From: an uncultured Ruminiclostridium sp.
GTDB lineage: Bacteria > Bacillota > Clostridia > Oscillospirales > Ruminococcaceae
NCBI GenBank assembly: GCA_947630685.1
Contig: CANRII010000002.1
Span: forward strand, 1 to 53,232
Reading direction: 5' to 3'
Length of the DNA stretch: 53,232 nt
How positions within the stretch are numbered: the first letter of the stretch is position 1; each line of letters begins with the position of its first letter. A model generated the notes under the pieces. The model was not told where the DNA came from. It saw nothing but the letters and a program-made list of their open reading frames with translations, and ran no database searches. Position numbers and translations under genes: made by a program. Shown one piece after another: positions 21,701-30,915 of the stretch.

Positions 21701-22217
21701 CCTTTCCCTCTATCATGTCACACCTGGTATATCCCAAAGCTGTCAGCGACTTTGCCAGCTCGTCAAGGCTCACCTCGTCGCCCGGCGCAAGGGTCAGCGT
21801 GTGAGCTTTCAGCACGTCTTTCGGCACGGTGAGCTGCATAGCCGCCTCCGCCGAAGAAATTATCAGCTTCGCGCTGCCGGACAAAGCCGCCCATAATGTT
21901 TCTATCCTGCGATAAGAATACTCCGCCGACTGCGCCTCGGTATCGGCAAGCAGCATATCTCCCGCCGGGAATTGGTACACTCCGCCGCCGTGCATGGTGT
22001 TTATGTCCGAGGTAAGACGCGCGGCCTCCGCCTCGCTTTCCGCTATAACAAGCAGGGGAAAGTTAAAATTCTCGTCCGCTGCCGCCGCTAAAAAATGCGC
22101 CTTGTGTATATGCGAAAGACCCGTCACCAGCATAGGGACGGGGTCGTCGGAGCTTATATGCTCTATCGCCGCTCGGTATTCGTGCAGCGTATGAGCCATT
22201 TCATTGAATATTTCCAT
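18744..22217 (-). CDS. mfd: Transcription-repair coupling factor
   Basis: UvrB-like N-terminal region, RID, helicase motifs GDVGFGKTEVALRAAF, DEEQRFGV, LRGRVGR; ATG at 22217 has a better RBS than the TTG at 22232. Confidence 0.96.
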   Translation of the reverse strand: MEIFNEMAHTLHEYRAAIEHISSDDPVPMLVTGLSHIHKAHFLAAAADENFNFPLLVIAESEAEAARLTSDINTMHGGGVYQFPAGDMLLADTEAQSAEYSYRRIETLWAALSGSAKLIISSAEAAMQLTVPKDVLKAHTLTLAPGDEVSLDELAKSLTALGYTRCDMIEGKGQFSFRGALADIYPVNGEYPVRIELWGDEIDTVSSFDLETQRRIDTVKSVTVTPCGEVIFESREQMAKKLGEFADRVSRRKISDDRALSRIRADIERLSGGVEVSCLQRYYPLCYDKPESVFDYAGALIICETFSSAESARAAYAAHTDDLKLLTEDGVLTRGLDKYLLTRAEYNERAAKAKLYMDTFLRGGGLQLASVISAKANQLAPWSGEYRLLHEELKSRMKSNYSIVIFSGTEKSAKLLAQDLRDDGFPADHSDKPKKLYAKKITVVPGTLTAGFEYTESRLTVMTRASAAVTRSAPLSKANRKGRLHSLDEISQGDLVVHNSYGIGIFEGVQKLTADKVSKDYIKIKYAGTDVLYVPVTQLDLISRYIGGGEKESVKLNKLSTDAWKKSKSRAKTAAKEMATELIALYSKRMKLEGFAFSPDDERQEIFENHFSYVETDDQLRCVSEIKSDMMKTVPMERLLCGDVGFGKTEVALRAAFKCVEDGKQCAILVPTTVLAWQHYQTILKRMEGFDVKTEMLSRFRSPKEQKLILKKLEEGDIDIIVGTHRLVQDDVKFFDLGLVVIDEEQRFGVNHKEKLKESHPQVDILTLSATPIPRTLNMAMSGIRDMSVIETPPGDRHPVTTYVAEYDRGVITQAINKELRRGGQVYYLHNRVESIYSCAAEVQKMVPQAKIGIAHGKMGEEELMDVWRRLIEGQIEILVCTTIIETGVDVPNVNTLVIENADRMGLAQLHQLRGRVGRTGRRAYAYFTFKRGKMLTEIAVRRLEAIREFTRFGSGFRIAMKDLEIRGAGSILGQSQSGHLETVGYDMYIKLLNEAIAEQRGEKVEIKPECLIDIKADAFIPEDYISNQAQRIDCYRKIARIENTEDAYDVTDELIDRYGELPATVQGLVEVARLRHMAQQLDMTEIIQSGSAIVFYLGNTDRGMMLKISSLSGKFGKRLLLNLTGKPCFKVVMSEDEKPLGVLKAVLETLNNNEGI

Positions 22218-22228
22218 ATCAATTCCTG

Positions 22229-22855
22229 TCAATTAAATTTATTCATAGCCTCGTTTATCTTACCGCTTACGATAAGCTCGGCAGCGGCCGCCGCGTTTTT
22301 GAGCGCAGCTTCCAGCTTTTCTCCCTCTTCTTTCTTGAAGCGGGAAAGTACCCAGTCCGCCAGCGGATAATCGGGGTGAGGCTTCGCCCCGACGCCTATC
22401 CTTATGCGGGAAAAGCTGTCGCTGCCGGTAAGGTAGATTATACTTTTCATGCCGTTGTGGCCGCCGTCGCTGCCCTTTTGCCGTATCCTTATCCGTCCTA
22501 CGTCCAGCGCGATGTCGTCGTATATGACCGTCATGTTATCCGGCGTGAGCTTGTAAAACTCCATCGCCTGCACGACCGCCTCTCCGCTGTTGTTCATAAA
22601 GGTGGAGGGCTTTAACAGCAGACAGCGCCGACCGCCGAACATAACGTCGGCAGTCAGCGATTTGAATTTTAACTTTTTTATCTGCACGCCGAGTTTATCG
22701 GCTATGACGTCCATCGTCATAAATCCCGCGTTGTGGCGGGTATCCTCGTACTGCGTGCCGGGATTTCCCAGCCCGACTATTATATGCTCCGGCGCGCCTA
22801 TATTTTCTTTGCTTTTCTGCGCGTCGAGCTTTGCAAAAATATCAAATATACTCAT
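22229..22855 (-). CDS. pth: Peptidyl-tRNA hydrolase
   Basis: IIVGLGNPGTQYEDTRHNAGFMTMD, GGHNGMKSI. Confidence 0.96.
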   Translation of the reverse strand: MSIFDIFAKLDAQKSKENIGAPEHIIVGLGNPGTQYEDTRHNAGFMTMDVIADKLGVQIKKLKFKSLTADVMFGGRRCLLLKPSTFMNNSGEAVVQAMEFYKLTPDNMTVIYDDIALDVGRIRIRQKGSDGGHNGMKSIIYLTGSDSFSRIRIGVGAKPHPDYPLADWVLSRFKKEEGEKLEAALKNAAAAAELIVSGKINEAMNKFN

Positions 22856-22861
22856 TATATT

Positions 22862-24340
22862 TTAACGGAAATACGCCTCCGCCAGTTTTTTGAGCTTCTT
22901 AGCATGAGCTGCCGACGGTATAGATTTGAGCCGCCAGCACCAATTCCCGCCGAATGTTGAGGGGGTGTTCATCCTCGCCTTTTTCCCCATGCCCAAAACG
23001 TCCTGCATAGGCACTATCGCGAGCGCGGAGGGGCTTTGATATATGCTGCGTATAAAGCTCATGTTCTTCTTTTGGAATACCGAAGCGCCGATATAGCTCC
23101 TTGCCATTTTCGCCGCCGAAGAGGACGCCGAACGGTACCAGCCCATTATCGTATCATTGTCGTGAGTGCCGGTATAGCATACGCTGTTTTTCGGATAATT
23201 ATGCGGCAGGTGAGAATTATCGCTGTGCTCGTTGTTAAAGCCGAACTGCAACACTCTCATTCCGGGAAAGCCGCTCTTTTTGAGCAATACCTTCACGCTG
23301 TCGAAAATGTCGCCGAGATCCTCCGCGATGATGTTGACCTCGCCCAGCTCCTTTTTTACGGTATCAAACAGCTTCATGCCCGGGCCTTTGCGCCAGTCGC
23401 CGTATTCGGCGGTCTTTGCGTCGGCGGGTATCGCATAATAGGTATCGAACGCGCGGAAGTGGTCTATCCTTACGATATCAAACAGCTTCATCGCATGGTC
23501 TATCCGGCTTAGCCACCAGTCGAAGTTATCCTTTTCCATACGCTCCCAGTTGTACAGCGGATTTCCCCAAAGCTGACCGGTCGCCGAAAAATAATCCGGC
23601 GGAACTCCCGCTACCAGCGTCGGCTGAAGCTCTATATCCATAGCAAACATGGTGGGATTCGCCCAGACGTCGGCGCTGTCCATCGCGGCGTATATCGGTA
23701 TATCGCCGATGATACCGATGCCGTTCTTTTCGGCGTAGGCTCTCAGCTTCTTCCATTGGGTAAAGAATATATACTGAACAAAGCGGTGATATTTTATCCT
23801 GCCCGCCAGCTCCTCGCGCGCCTTTTTCATTGCCTCCGGCTTGCGGTGTCTGATGTCCCTGTCCCAAGTCAGCCACGACTTCAGCCCGTTTTGCTCCTTT
23901 ATCGCCATAAACAGCGAATAATCCTCCAGCCACCACGCCTGCTCCTGCACGAACGCAAGATAAGCCACGTCCTCCGAAAAATTGGAGAACGCCTTTTCCA
24001 GCAGCTCGTTTTTCTGGGCGATGACCTTTTCGTAATCCACCGAGCAGGGGTCCTCGCCGTACTCTCTGCCCTTTATGTCTTCTCTCGCGAGCAGTCCCAT
24101 GCCCGCCAGCTCCCAAAGGTCGATGAGCAGCGGATTTCCGGCAAAGGCAGAGGGCGACTGATAGGGAGAATCCCCGTATCCGGTCGGATTTATCGGCAGC
24201 ACCTGCCAGTATTTCTGTCCCGCCGCTTTCAGCCAGTCGATAAGGTCATACACCGGCTTGCCAAGAGAGCCTATGCCCTCGTTGGACGGCAGGCTGGTTA
24301 TATGCAGCAGTATCCCGCAGCTTCGCTCCATGCCTATCAC
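22862..24340 (-). CDS. malQ: 4-alpha-glucanotransferase
   Basis: GH77 motifs RIDHFRAFDTYY, AEDLGDI, CYTGTHDNDTI. Confidence 0.96.
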   Translation of the reverse strand: MIGMERSCGILLHITSLPSNEGIGSLGKPVYDLIDWLKAAGQKYWQVLPINPTGYGDSPYQSPSAFAGNPLLIDLWELAGMGLLAREDIKGREYGEDPCSVDYEKVIAQKNELLEKAFSNFSEDVAYLAFVQEQAWWLEDYSLFMAIKEQNGLKSWLTWDRDIRHRKPEAMKKAREELAGRIKYHRFVQYIFFTQWKKLRAYAEKNGIGIIGDIPIYAAMDSADVWANPTMFAMDIELQPTLVAGVPPDYFSATGQLWGNPLYNWERMEKDNFDWWLSRIDHAMKLFDIVRIDHFRAFDTYYAIPADAKTAEYGDWRKGPGMKLFDTVKKELGEVNIIAEDLGDIFDSVKVLLKKSGFPGMRVLQFGFNNEHSDNSHLPHNYPKNSVCYTGTHDNDTIMGWYRSASSSAAKMARSYIGASVFQKKNMSFIRSIYQSPSALAIVPMQDVLGMGKKARMNTPSTFGGNWCWRLKSIPSAAHAKKLKKLAEAYFR

Positions 24341-24349
24341 CTCCGTAAT

Positions 24350-25873
24350 TTATCCGTCGTTTCTGTCGGTACGGAACGGCGCGGCGGGTATACCGTTCTT
24401 CCCGTACAGCGCCACCTCGGAATAATTTGTCCATAAATAGCGCAGATACAGCGGCTCTTTCACCTCGTCCGCGCTTACGGTTATCGTGTTGTCCTGATTT
24501 ATCGCCGCCTTTGCGGGATAGAACTTCTTATCCTCGCCGGCAAGCTCAAATCCGATAAGTCCGTTTTCTCCGCGTATCTCAAAGCCGTTTTCGGCATGGC
24601 GGAAGTATACGCGCATGGCTTCCCCGTCCGTTACCGCCTTATCGTATATCGGGCCGAACGCGTCTATAGACTTATCGCCGTACACCTGATACATCGCCTG
24701 CAAATACAGTCTGTGACCCACCGGCAGCTTGTTCTTCGGGTGTATCTCGTTGAATTCTCCGCAGTCGATTATCACCGCGATACCGGTATTTTTGACCGTG
24801 TCGTATACTCTCATCTGCGCCTCGCGGATAACGCACCAATGCTTGTGATCGGGATCGGCCTCGTAACGGTGCATAGGCAGCTGTACGAAGATAACCGGCA
24901 GCTCGTCGTCGCCCCAGTCGTCCCGCCATAACTGTATCAGCGCCTTGAACAGCTTGAAATAAGTGTTCGGGCGGTTGTCGTCGGTCTCTCCCTGATAGTA
25001 TATGAAGCCCTTTATCGTATACGGGCATACCCTTTTTATCATGCTGTCGTAAAGCGCCGTCGCATGAAACGGATTCATCGGACAGAGCGGGCCGGGGTAA
25101 AGATTAGGGCCGCAGTATTCGCAGACCTCGTCCCAGCTTGCCTTGGGGTTCTTCGCGTATACCTCCTGGGATTTCGCAAACCACGCCTTATCGTATTCTA
25201 TATAGTCCTCGTATTCCTTTTTAAGCTGCTCGTCGGTCTTTCCGGCTATCGCGTTATCGTAATCGTCAAGGTACGCCTTGGTGTCGATATCACGCTCCAA
25301 CGCCTCGCGGCTCATCCAGTAGCTTGCGCTGGTACCGCCCCAGTTGCAGCCTATTATCCCGACGGTAACGCCCAGCTTTGCCGCAAGCTCGCGCGCGAAG
25401 AAATATCCCACCGCGCTCCAGCATTTAGCGCTCTCGCTGTTAAATTCGCTCCAGCCGGTGTTCTCCTCGTCGGCGAAAAACTTTTCATCCATGACGCAGT
25501 TTTTCTGAGTATAGTAATATCTGACGTTGGGGTTTTTGTCTGTTTGGAGCGTTTCCTTGCCGTTTGTGCAGTTCTGAAGTTCCAGCTCCATGTTGGATTG
25601 TCCGCCCGCGAGCCATACCTCGCCCACCATAACGTTAGTAAAGGTAAAGGTATCTTTCCCGTCGCTTATCGTCATCTCATACGGTCCGCCCGCCGGCATA
25701 GGGGGAAGCATAACGCACCACTTTTCCTCCCTTACCCGCGCGGATACCGTATTTCCGTAAAACGTCACGGTGACTGTATCGCCGTTATTGCCGCCGCCGA
25801 AAATTTTTACGTCCTTTTCCCGCTGTAGTACCATGTTGCTGCTGAACACCGCAGCCGCTTTGAATTTTGCCAT
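24350..25873 (-). CDS. Sialate O-acetylesterase-like SGNH hydrolase
   Basis: GGQSNMELEL, NWGGTSASYW, YYQGETD. Confidence 0.9.
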   Translation of the reverse strand: MAKFKAAAVFSSNMVLQREKDVKIFGGGNNGDTVTVTFYGNTVSARVREEKWCVMLPPMPAGGPYEMTISDGKDTFTFTNVMVGEVWLAGGQSNMELELQNCTNGKETLQTDKNPNVRYYYTQKNCVMDEKFFADEENTGWSEFNSESAKCWSAVGYFFARELAAKLGVTVGIIGCNWGGTSASYWMSREALERDIDTKAYLDDYDNAIAGKTDEQLKKEYEDYIEYDKAWFAKSQEVYAKNPKASWDEVCEYCGPNLYPGPLCPMNPFHATALYDSMIKRVCPYTIKGFIYYQGETDDNRPNTYFKLFKALIQLWRDDWGDDELPVIFVQLPMHRYEADPDHKHWCVIREAQMRVYDTVKNTGIAVIIDCGEFNEIHPKNKLPVGHRLYLQAMYQVYGDKSIDAFGPIYDKAVTDGEAMRVYFRHAENGFEIRGENGLIGFELAGEDKKFYPAKAAINQDNTITVSADEVKEPLYLRYLWTNYSEVALYGKNGIPAAPFRTDRNDG

Positions 25874-25896
25874 ATGTACCGTCCTTTCGTTCGTTA

Positions 25897-26817
25897 TCAT
25901 GTAGGGATCTTGCGGCGCTCGTCATCGTATAAAGATAACGTCTGTTCGTCGCATAACTGCGCGGTGCGGCAGACCGTATAGCCGCCGTTTTCCGCCTTGC
26001 AAAGCTCAAGCTTTACCGAAATTATATGCCCGGAGCAATTTCTGACCGAAAGAAATTCATTGTCGGACAGCTTTACCGTATTGCCCCTTAATCCGTATTG
26101 CCTGCCGCACACCGGGCAGGAATAGCTGTTCACCGCGCCGCTGCGCAAAGCCTCACTGCGGTTTTTATACCGCCTGCCGCCGTTATATACCGTCTTTAAC
26201 GACCTTATCGGATTATGATGGGCATACTCCACCCTGCGCTGCCAATCCAGCCTGTCCGGGATATTGTCCACGCGGCTCAATACCAGCGCGGTGTAATACG
26301 CGTCGTTTGCGGCGCTGTGGTACCTCAGCTCATCGTCATTAGCGCCGATAAGCTCTACCGCGCCTTGCAGCGTTATCTGCTGGCGGTCGATGTTGTACAT
26401 TCTTGTAACTATAGGCTGGAGATTGAACCATTCCGGTATCCATTTACAGTCGCAGCCGAAAAACATACACTGCGCTTTTAACAGCTGAACGTCCTCGTTG
26501 CCCCAAATAACCATCATCGTTTCATCGCCGAACGAATGTATCCATTGACGAAAGCGCATCAGCACCCGCTCAAAATCATCGGCGGTTTTAAGAACGTCCG
26601 GCGTTATCCCGGTAAGTCTTCGTATTTCAGAGCGCAGCTTTACATAATATACCGGCTTTACATACTCGTCGAACACCGAGGGCAGTACCTTTCCGTCCTT
26701 TACCGCGGCGGCGCCTATCTGTATTATCTCCACCGGTAATGACAGCTTGCCGCGCCTCATCGTCCGCTCCTTCGTCACCGGCTGGCTCCACTCCATATCC
26801 AGTACGATGTATGTCAT
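25897..26817 (-). CDS. 3'-5' exonuclease (DnaQ/KapD-like)
   Basis: YIVLDMEWSQP, HSAANDAYYTALV; zinc-ribbon-like CPVCGRQYGLRG tail. Confidence 0.85.
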   Translation of the reverse strand: MTYIVLDMEWSQPVTKERTMRRGKLSLPVEIIQIGAAAVKDGKVLPSVFDEYVKPVYYVKLRSEIRRLTGITPDVLKTADDFERVLMRFRQWIHSFGDETMMVIWGNEDVQLLKAQCMFFGCDCKWIPEWFNLQPIVTRMYNIDRQQITLQGAVELIGANDDELRYHSAANDAYYTALVLSRVDNIPDRLDWQRRVEYAHHNPIRSLKTVYNGGRRYKNRSEALRSGAVNSYSCPVCGRQYGLRGNTVKLSDNEFLSVRNCSGHIISVKLELCKAENGGYTVCRTAQLCDEQTLSLYDDERRKIPT

Positions 26818-26851
26818 TTACCGTTCTCTCCTGTTTTGGTAAAAAGCATAG

Positions 26852-27682
26852 TCATATAGCGACCTCAAACTTTTCGTCAAATTCGTGATATTTGTAATTC
26901 TCCAAGGTGAAAGAATAGCGGTCGAATTTATAAAAATCCGTTATGCTTTCGTCCACCTTGAGCGTCGGCGCGGGATAAGGCTCTTTTTCTATCAGCCGCT
27001 TTACCGCGTCGACATGGCGGTCGTAAATATGCGCGTCCGCTATCACATGGACAAGCTCTCCCGCCTGTAATCCGGAAACCTGCGCAAACATTATGAGCAG
27101 CGCCGCGTACATTACGACGTTCCAGTTGTTCGCCGACAGCATATCCTGAGAGCGCTGGTTAAGTATCCCGTTGAGCACGTTGCCGCTGACGTTAAAGGTC
27201 ATGCTGTACGCGCAGGGCGCAAGCGCCATCTCGTTAAGATCGCGGTGTACATACATATTCGTCATTATCCTGCGGCTCGCGGGATTGTGCTTTAAGTCGT
27301 AAAGCACCTTGTCCACCTGGTCGAACTCACCCTCGGGATATTTGCTCTTCTGGGCGAGCTGCCAGCCGTACGCCTTGCCTATCGTGCCGTTTTCGTCCGC
27401 CCACGCGTCCCATATGCGCGTAGTAAGGTCTGCGACCCGATTGCTCTTTTTCTGATATATCCAAAGTATCTCGTCTATCGCCGAGCGGTAGTATACCCTG
27501 CGCAGCGTCATCACCGGAAATTCTTCCCTGAGATCGTACCTGTTTACCACGCCGAATTTCTTAACGGTGTGCGCGGGCGTGCCGTCCGGCCACTTCGGGC
27601 GTACCTCAAGGTCGGTGTCCCATACGCCGTTTTCCAGTATGTCGCGGCAGTTTTCAATAAAAATATTGTCCGCCTTGCTCAT
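26852..27682 (-). CDS. thyA: Thymidylate synthase
   Basis: LAPCAYSMTFNV active site, QRSQDMLSANNWNV, HIYDRH. Confidence 0.95.
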   Translation of the reverse strand: MSKADNIFIENCRDILENGVWDTDLEVRPKWPDGTPAHTVKKFGVVNRYDLREEFPVMTLRRVYYRSAIDEILWIYQKKSNRVADLTTRIWDAWADENGTIGKAYGWQLAQKSKYPEGEFDQVDKVLYDLKHNPASRRIMTNMYVHRDLNEMALAPCAYSMTFNVSGNVLNGILNQRSQDMLSANNWNVVMYAALLIMFAQVSGLQAGELVHVIADAHIYDRHVDAVKRLIEKEPYPAPTLKVDESITDFYKFDRYSFTLENYKYHEFDEKFEVAI

Positions 27683-27703
27683 TTGCGCCTCCTATACTTA
27701 TAG

Positions 27704-29023
27704 TTAATCCTCGCTTAAAATAAACATATCGTATATCACCTTGACCGCGTTTTCAAAGTCGGAATCGCGGACGGCGACGATAATATTAAGCTCGCTGGAG
27801 CCCTGGTCTATCATTCTTATATTTATATCCGCATGGGAAAGCGCGGCGAACACACGGGTAGCTATACCGCGTCTGCTCCTCATTCCGGCGCCCACCACCG
27901 CGATAAGCGCTAAGCCCTCCTCCACGGAAATGTGGTTCGGCTCGGTCACTTCGCATATCTTATCCACGATGTCCGGCACTCTTTCGATAGCGGCGGTATC
28001 CACGACTATACTCATAGTGTCGATACCTGTCGGGATATGCTCGAAGCTGACGTTGTTTTTCTCCATGACGGTGAGTATCCGGCGTAAAAAGCCTACCTCG
28101 CTGTTCATTTCGTCCTTTTCTATCGAGATTACCGAGAAGTGCTTTTTGCCGGCTATACCGGTTATGATATGCTCCGGCGGGTCATTATTCTCCGCGACTA
28201 TCATGGTTCCCTTTGCCGCGGGATCGTTGGTATTTTTTATATTTATCGGTATTTTTGCGGTACGCACCGGGAATATAGCCGCCTCGTGCAATACTCCCGC
28301 GCCCATGTAGGAAAGCTCGCGCAGCTCTTTATATGTGATAGTTTCTATCGTCTTGGGATTTTTTACTATCCTCGGGTCCGCCATCAAAAAGCCGCTTACG
28401 TCCGTCCAGTTCTCGTATAGGTCGGCGTTTATGGCTTTAGCCACTATAGAACCGGTGATGTCGCTGCCGCCTCGGGAAAAGGTCTTTACCGTGCCGTCGG
28501 GATACGCGCCGTAAAATCCGGGTATCACCGCCTGATACACGTCATGCAGCACCGAAGCAAGGCAGGTGTCGGTCAGCGTATCGTCAAAATGTCCGTCGGG
28601 GGTGAAGAATACCACCTTTGACGGGTCTACAAACTCGTAGCCGAGGTAGTTCGCAAGGATAATGCCGTTTAAGTATTCTCCGCGGCTGGCGGCGTAATCC
28701 GCTCCCGCTTTTTTTCTGAAATTCTCGATTATCTGCTCATACTCCCTGTCAAGGGATATGGTAAGACCGAGATCCTTTATTATACCGTTGAAGCGCTCTG
28801 CTATCGGGGCAAATTGATTGTAGGCGTTTTTGCCCTTATTCGCCACCGCGTCATAGCAGGCGTACAGCATATCGGTGACCTTTATATCGTCGTCGTATCT
28901 CTTTCCGGGAGCGCTCGGCACGACGTAGCGCCTTGATTCGTCCGCCCTTATTATCGACGCGACCTTGCGGAACTGATTAGCGTCGGCAAGCGAGCTGCCG
29001 CCGAATTTCACCACTTTTACCAT
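27704..29023 (-). CDS. lysC: Aspartate kinase
   Basis: VVKFGGSSLADANQF, FSRGGSDITGSIVAKA, C-terminal ACT domains. Confidence 0.94.
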   Translation of the reverse strand: MVKVVKFGGSSLADANQFRKVASIIRADESRRYVVPSAPGKRYDDDIKVTDMLYACYDAVANKGKNAYNQFAPIAERFNGIIKDLGLTISLDREYEQIIENFRKKAGADYAASRGEYLNGIILANYLGYEFVDPSKVVFFTPDGHFDDTLTDTCLASVLHDVYQAVIPGFYGAYPDGTVKTFSRGGSDITGSIVAKAINADLYENWTDVSGFLMADPRIVKNPKTIETITYKELRELSYMGAGVLHEAAIFPVRTAKIPINIKNTNDPAAKGTMIVAENNDPPEHIITGIAGKKHFSVISIEKDEMNSEVGFLRRILTVMEKNNVSFEHIPTGIDTMSIVVDTAAIERVPDIVDKICEVTEPNHISVEEGLALIAVVGAGMRSRRGIATRVFAALSHADINIRMIDQGSSELNIIVAVRDSDFENAVKVIYDMFILSED

Positions 29024-29117
29024 AAGACCTATGTATCCTTTCTTTTTGCACCATGCGATTTATCATAAATATCTTTTTAATTGTACCATATAACGGCTGA
29101 AAAATCAATAGCTTACG

Positions 29118-30395
29118 CTATTCTCTAAAGTCGTATTTTTTGAGCCTGCGGGAAAAGAACAGACAGGTCAAAACGCCCACAGCGCCGATAATAAAGAACA
29201 GCATCGCCGCTCCCGAGCCTTTGCCGATGCCGAACAGCATTGCTAATAAACCGTCCGGGCTTTGCTCGGCCATCAGCGGCTCAAATACATTATCGGTAAG
29301 CAGACCGCCCGCAAGAAAGCCCATCGGTATAGTGAAAAACTGCAATGCATTGCGGCAGGAATATACCCGCCCCTGCATTTCTACCGGTATGCTGCCGCGG
29401 AAGATAACGTCCATATTTATATTCATAAGCGGTATTAACAGCCAGCCCAGCACCGCCCCTATGCACCACAGCACCGGCGAATTTCCGAAAGCCAGCAGAA
29501 AATTCTCGCTGCTCATGGAAATAAATAACGCCAAAGATATCATCTTCACTCTGTCTTTGGGCTTGGGGAGGAACGTCGCTGTCACGCTGCCCGCCAGGGT
29601 CGCTAGTCCGACGCAGGTATTTATTATCCCCAACACCGTTTCGCCGCCGTTAGGCTTTGATAACACCATAGCGGGAAGCGCCGCGTCATACATCGACGCC
29701 GTGAAATTTATACATGCAAGATATAATATAAGCGTCAGTATGAGCGGATTTTTCTTAAGCCATAAAAGTCCCTTTCCCGCCGATTCTTTAAGGCTTTCCC
29801 GCGGCTTATCCGAAGCATTGCTTTTCGGCAGCTTTATAAACAGCAGCAATGTTAAAAACGCCGCAAAGAACGTAAACAGATCGAACGCTATCACCCAGTC
29901 TATCCCGGCAAACGCAAAAAGCGCCGTCGCAAGGATAGGCGTTAATATCGTATTCAAGGACTGCGAGAACGAGCGCAGACCTCCGGTTTTCTGATAGTAT
30001 TCTTTCGGGACAAGCAGCGTCGCGGCGACCTCGCTCGCGGGCTGCTGAATGGTATTCATCAAACCGCCAAGGGCGTTCAATACATATAAGTGCCACGCCT
30101 CCAGGGAGTTTGATTTTATCAGGATAAATACCGCCGCCGTGCCTATTGCCGCTAACAGGTCGCACACCAGCATAGTGCGCTTTTTATCCCAGCGGTCGCT
30201 GAGCGCTCCGGCAAATATGCTCATGACAACATACGGCGCATAAGAACATACCGACAAAAGCGCCGTTTGTAATGCCGAGCCGGTATTTATATACAGCCAC
30301 AGCACCAACGCGTAGCTGGTCATTCCGCTGCCGAGCGCGGAAAAAGACTGCGTGCTCCACAGCAGCAGATATGATTTTAATTGTTTTATTTTCAT
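29118..30395 (-). CDS. MFS efflux transporter (macrolide-efflux-like)
   Basis: 12-TM MFS; SIFAGALSDRWDKKRTMLVCDL loop motif. Confidence 0.9.
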   Translation of the reverse strand: MKIKQLKSYLLLWSTQSFSALGSGMTSYALVLWLYINTGSALQTALLSVCSYAPYVVMSIFAGALSDRWDKKRTMLVCDLLAAIGTAAVFILIKSNSLEAWHLYVLNALGGLMNTIQQPASEVAATLLVPKEYYQKTGGLRSFSQSLNTILTPILATALFAFAGIDWVIAFDLFTFFAAFLTLLLFIKLPKSNASDKPRESLKESAGKGLLWLKKNPLILTLILYLACINFTASMYDAALPAMVLSKPNGGETVLGIINTCVGLATLAGSVTATFLPKPKDRVKMISLALFISMSSENFLLAFGNSPVLWCIGAVLGWLLIPLMNINMDVIFRGSIPVEMQGRVYSCRNALQFFTIPMGFLAGGLLTDNVFEPLMAEQSPDGLLAMLFGIGKGSGAAMLFFIIGAVGVLTCLFFSRRLKKYDFRE

Positions 30396-30399
30396 GATC

Positions 30400-30493
30400 G
30401 ACTTTGCTCCTTTGACTATTTTTTAAGTAGATCAAAACGCAAAGTCCGAGGACTTAAATTCCTCCATGCAGCGTCCTCAAACTTTGCATGGAG
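30400..30493 (-). promoter_or_regulatory. Mutually exclusive RNA stems in the MFS pump leader (candidate attenuator)
   Basis: S1 30473-30487 pairs with S3 30439-30453 (15 bp, two G-U); alternative S1 30485-30493 with S2 30462-30470 (9 bp) plus S3 30439-30446 with S4 30400-30407 (8 bp) abutting the SD. Confidence 0.7.
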
Positions 30494-30515
30494 CGTAAAC
30501 ACTACAAAGTATCAT
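30477..30515 (-). CDS. 12-codon leader peptide MILCSVYAPCKV upstream of the MFS pump
   Basis: AAGGAG SD 7 nt before ATG; stop codon lies within stem segment S1. Confidence 0.6.
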   Translation of the reverse strand: MILCSVYAPCKV

Positions 30516-30555
30516 ATCTATTCTCCTTATTTATAAAAATTTTCATCTTTTAATT

Positions 30556-30584
30556 ATTATACTACCGAAACGCGATAAAATCAA
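30556..30584 (-). promoter_or_regulatory. Promoter for the leader peptide/MFS transcript
   Basis: Minus strand TTGATT-N17-TATAAT. Confidence 0.75.
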
Positions 30585-30645
30585 CTTAAAAAATTCTTTA
30601 TAAAACTTAAATTTCGGTATATGCTAATTATGAAAGGAGGCCGTT

Positions 30646-30819
30646 ATGAATATAGATAAGAACAAAAAGCAAAAATCTAAGCAAAAGCCGAAAAACGCTA
30701 CCGAACGTTCTTTAGAGATAATCGCTATGAGGGACGACGAAGCCGACCCGTTCGGCAGCTATACCGGGATCGCCGAGGACAGATTTGAAGTTCCGGTGCA
30801 GGATCAGGACGATCTGTAG
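30646..30819 (+). CDS. Small hypothetical protein (57 aa)
   Basis: MNIDKNKKQKSKQKPKNATERSLEIIAMRDDEADPFGSYTGIAEDRFEVPVQDQDDL*; AAAGGAGG RBS; not in the supplied ORF track. Confidence 0.7.
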   Translation: MNIDKNKKQKSKQKPKNATERSLEIIAMRDDEADPFGSYTGIAEDRFEVPVQDQDDL

Positions 30820-30822
30820 CTC

Positions 30823-30851
30823 TTGCAATTTCACTCGCCGTATGGTACAAT
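30823..30851 (+). promoter_or_regulatory. Promoter for the nucleoside kinase
   Basis: TTGCAA-N17-TACAAT, overlapping a downstream palindrome. Confidence 0.7.
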
Positions 30852-30888
30852 AGTAATACCCCCGCCGTTTACGCGGGAGGTATTACTA
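30851..30888. repeat. 38-bp inverted repeat over -10/+1
   Basis: TAGTAATACC-CCCGC-CGTTTAC-GCGGG-A-GGTATTACTA. Confidence 0.85.
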
Positions 30889-30915
30889 CAATATTGTTGC
30901 AGCAAAGGATATATT

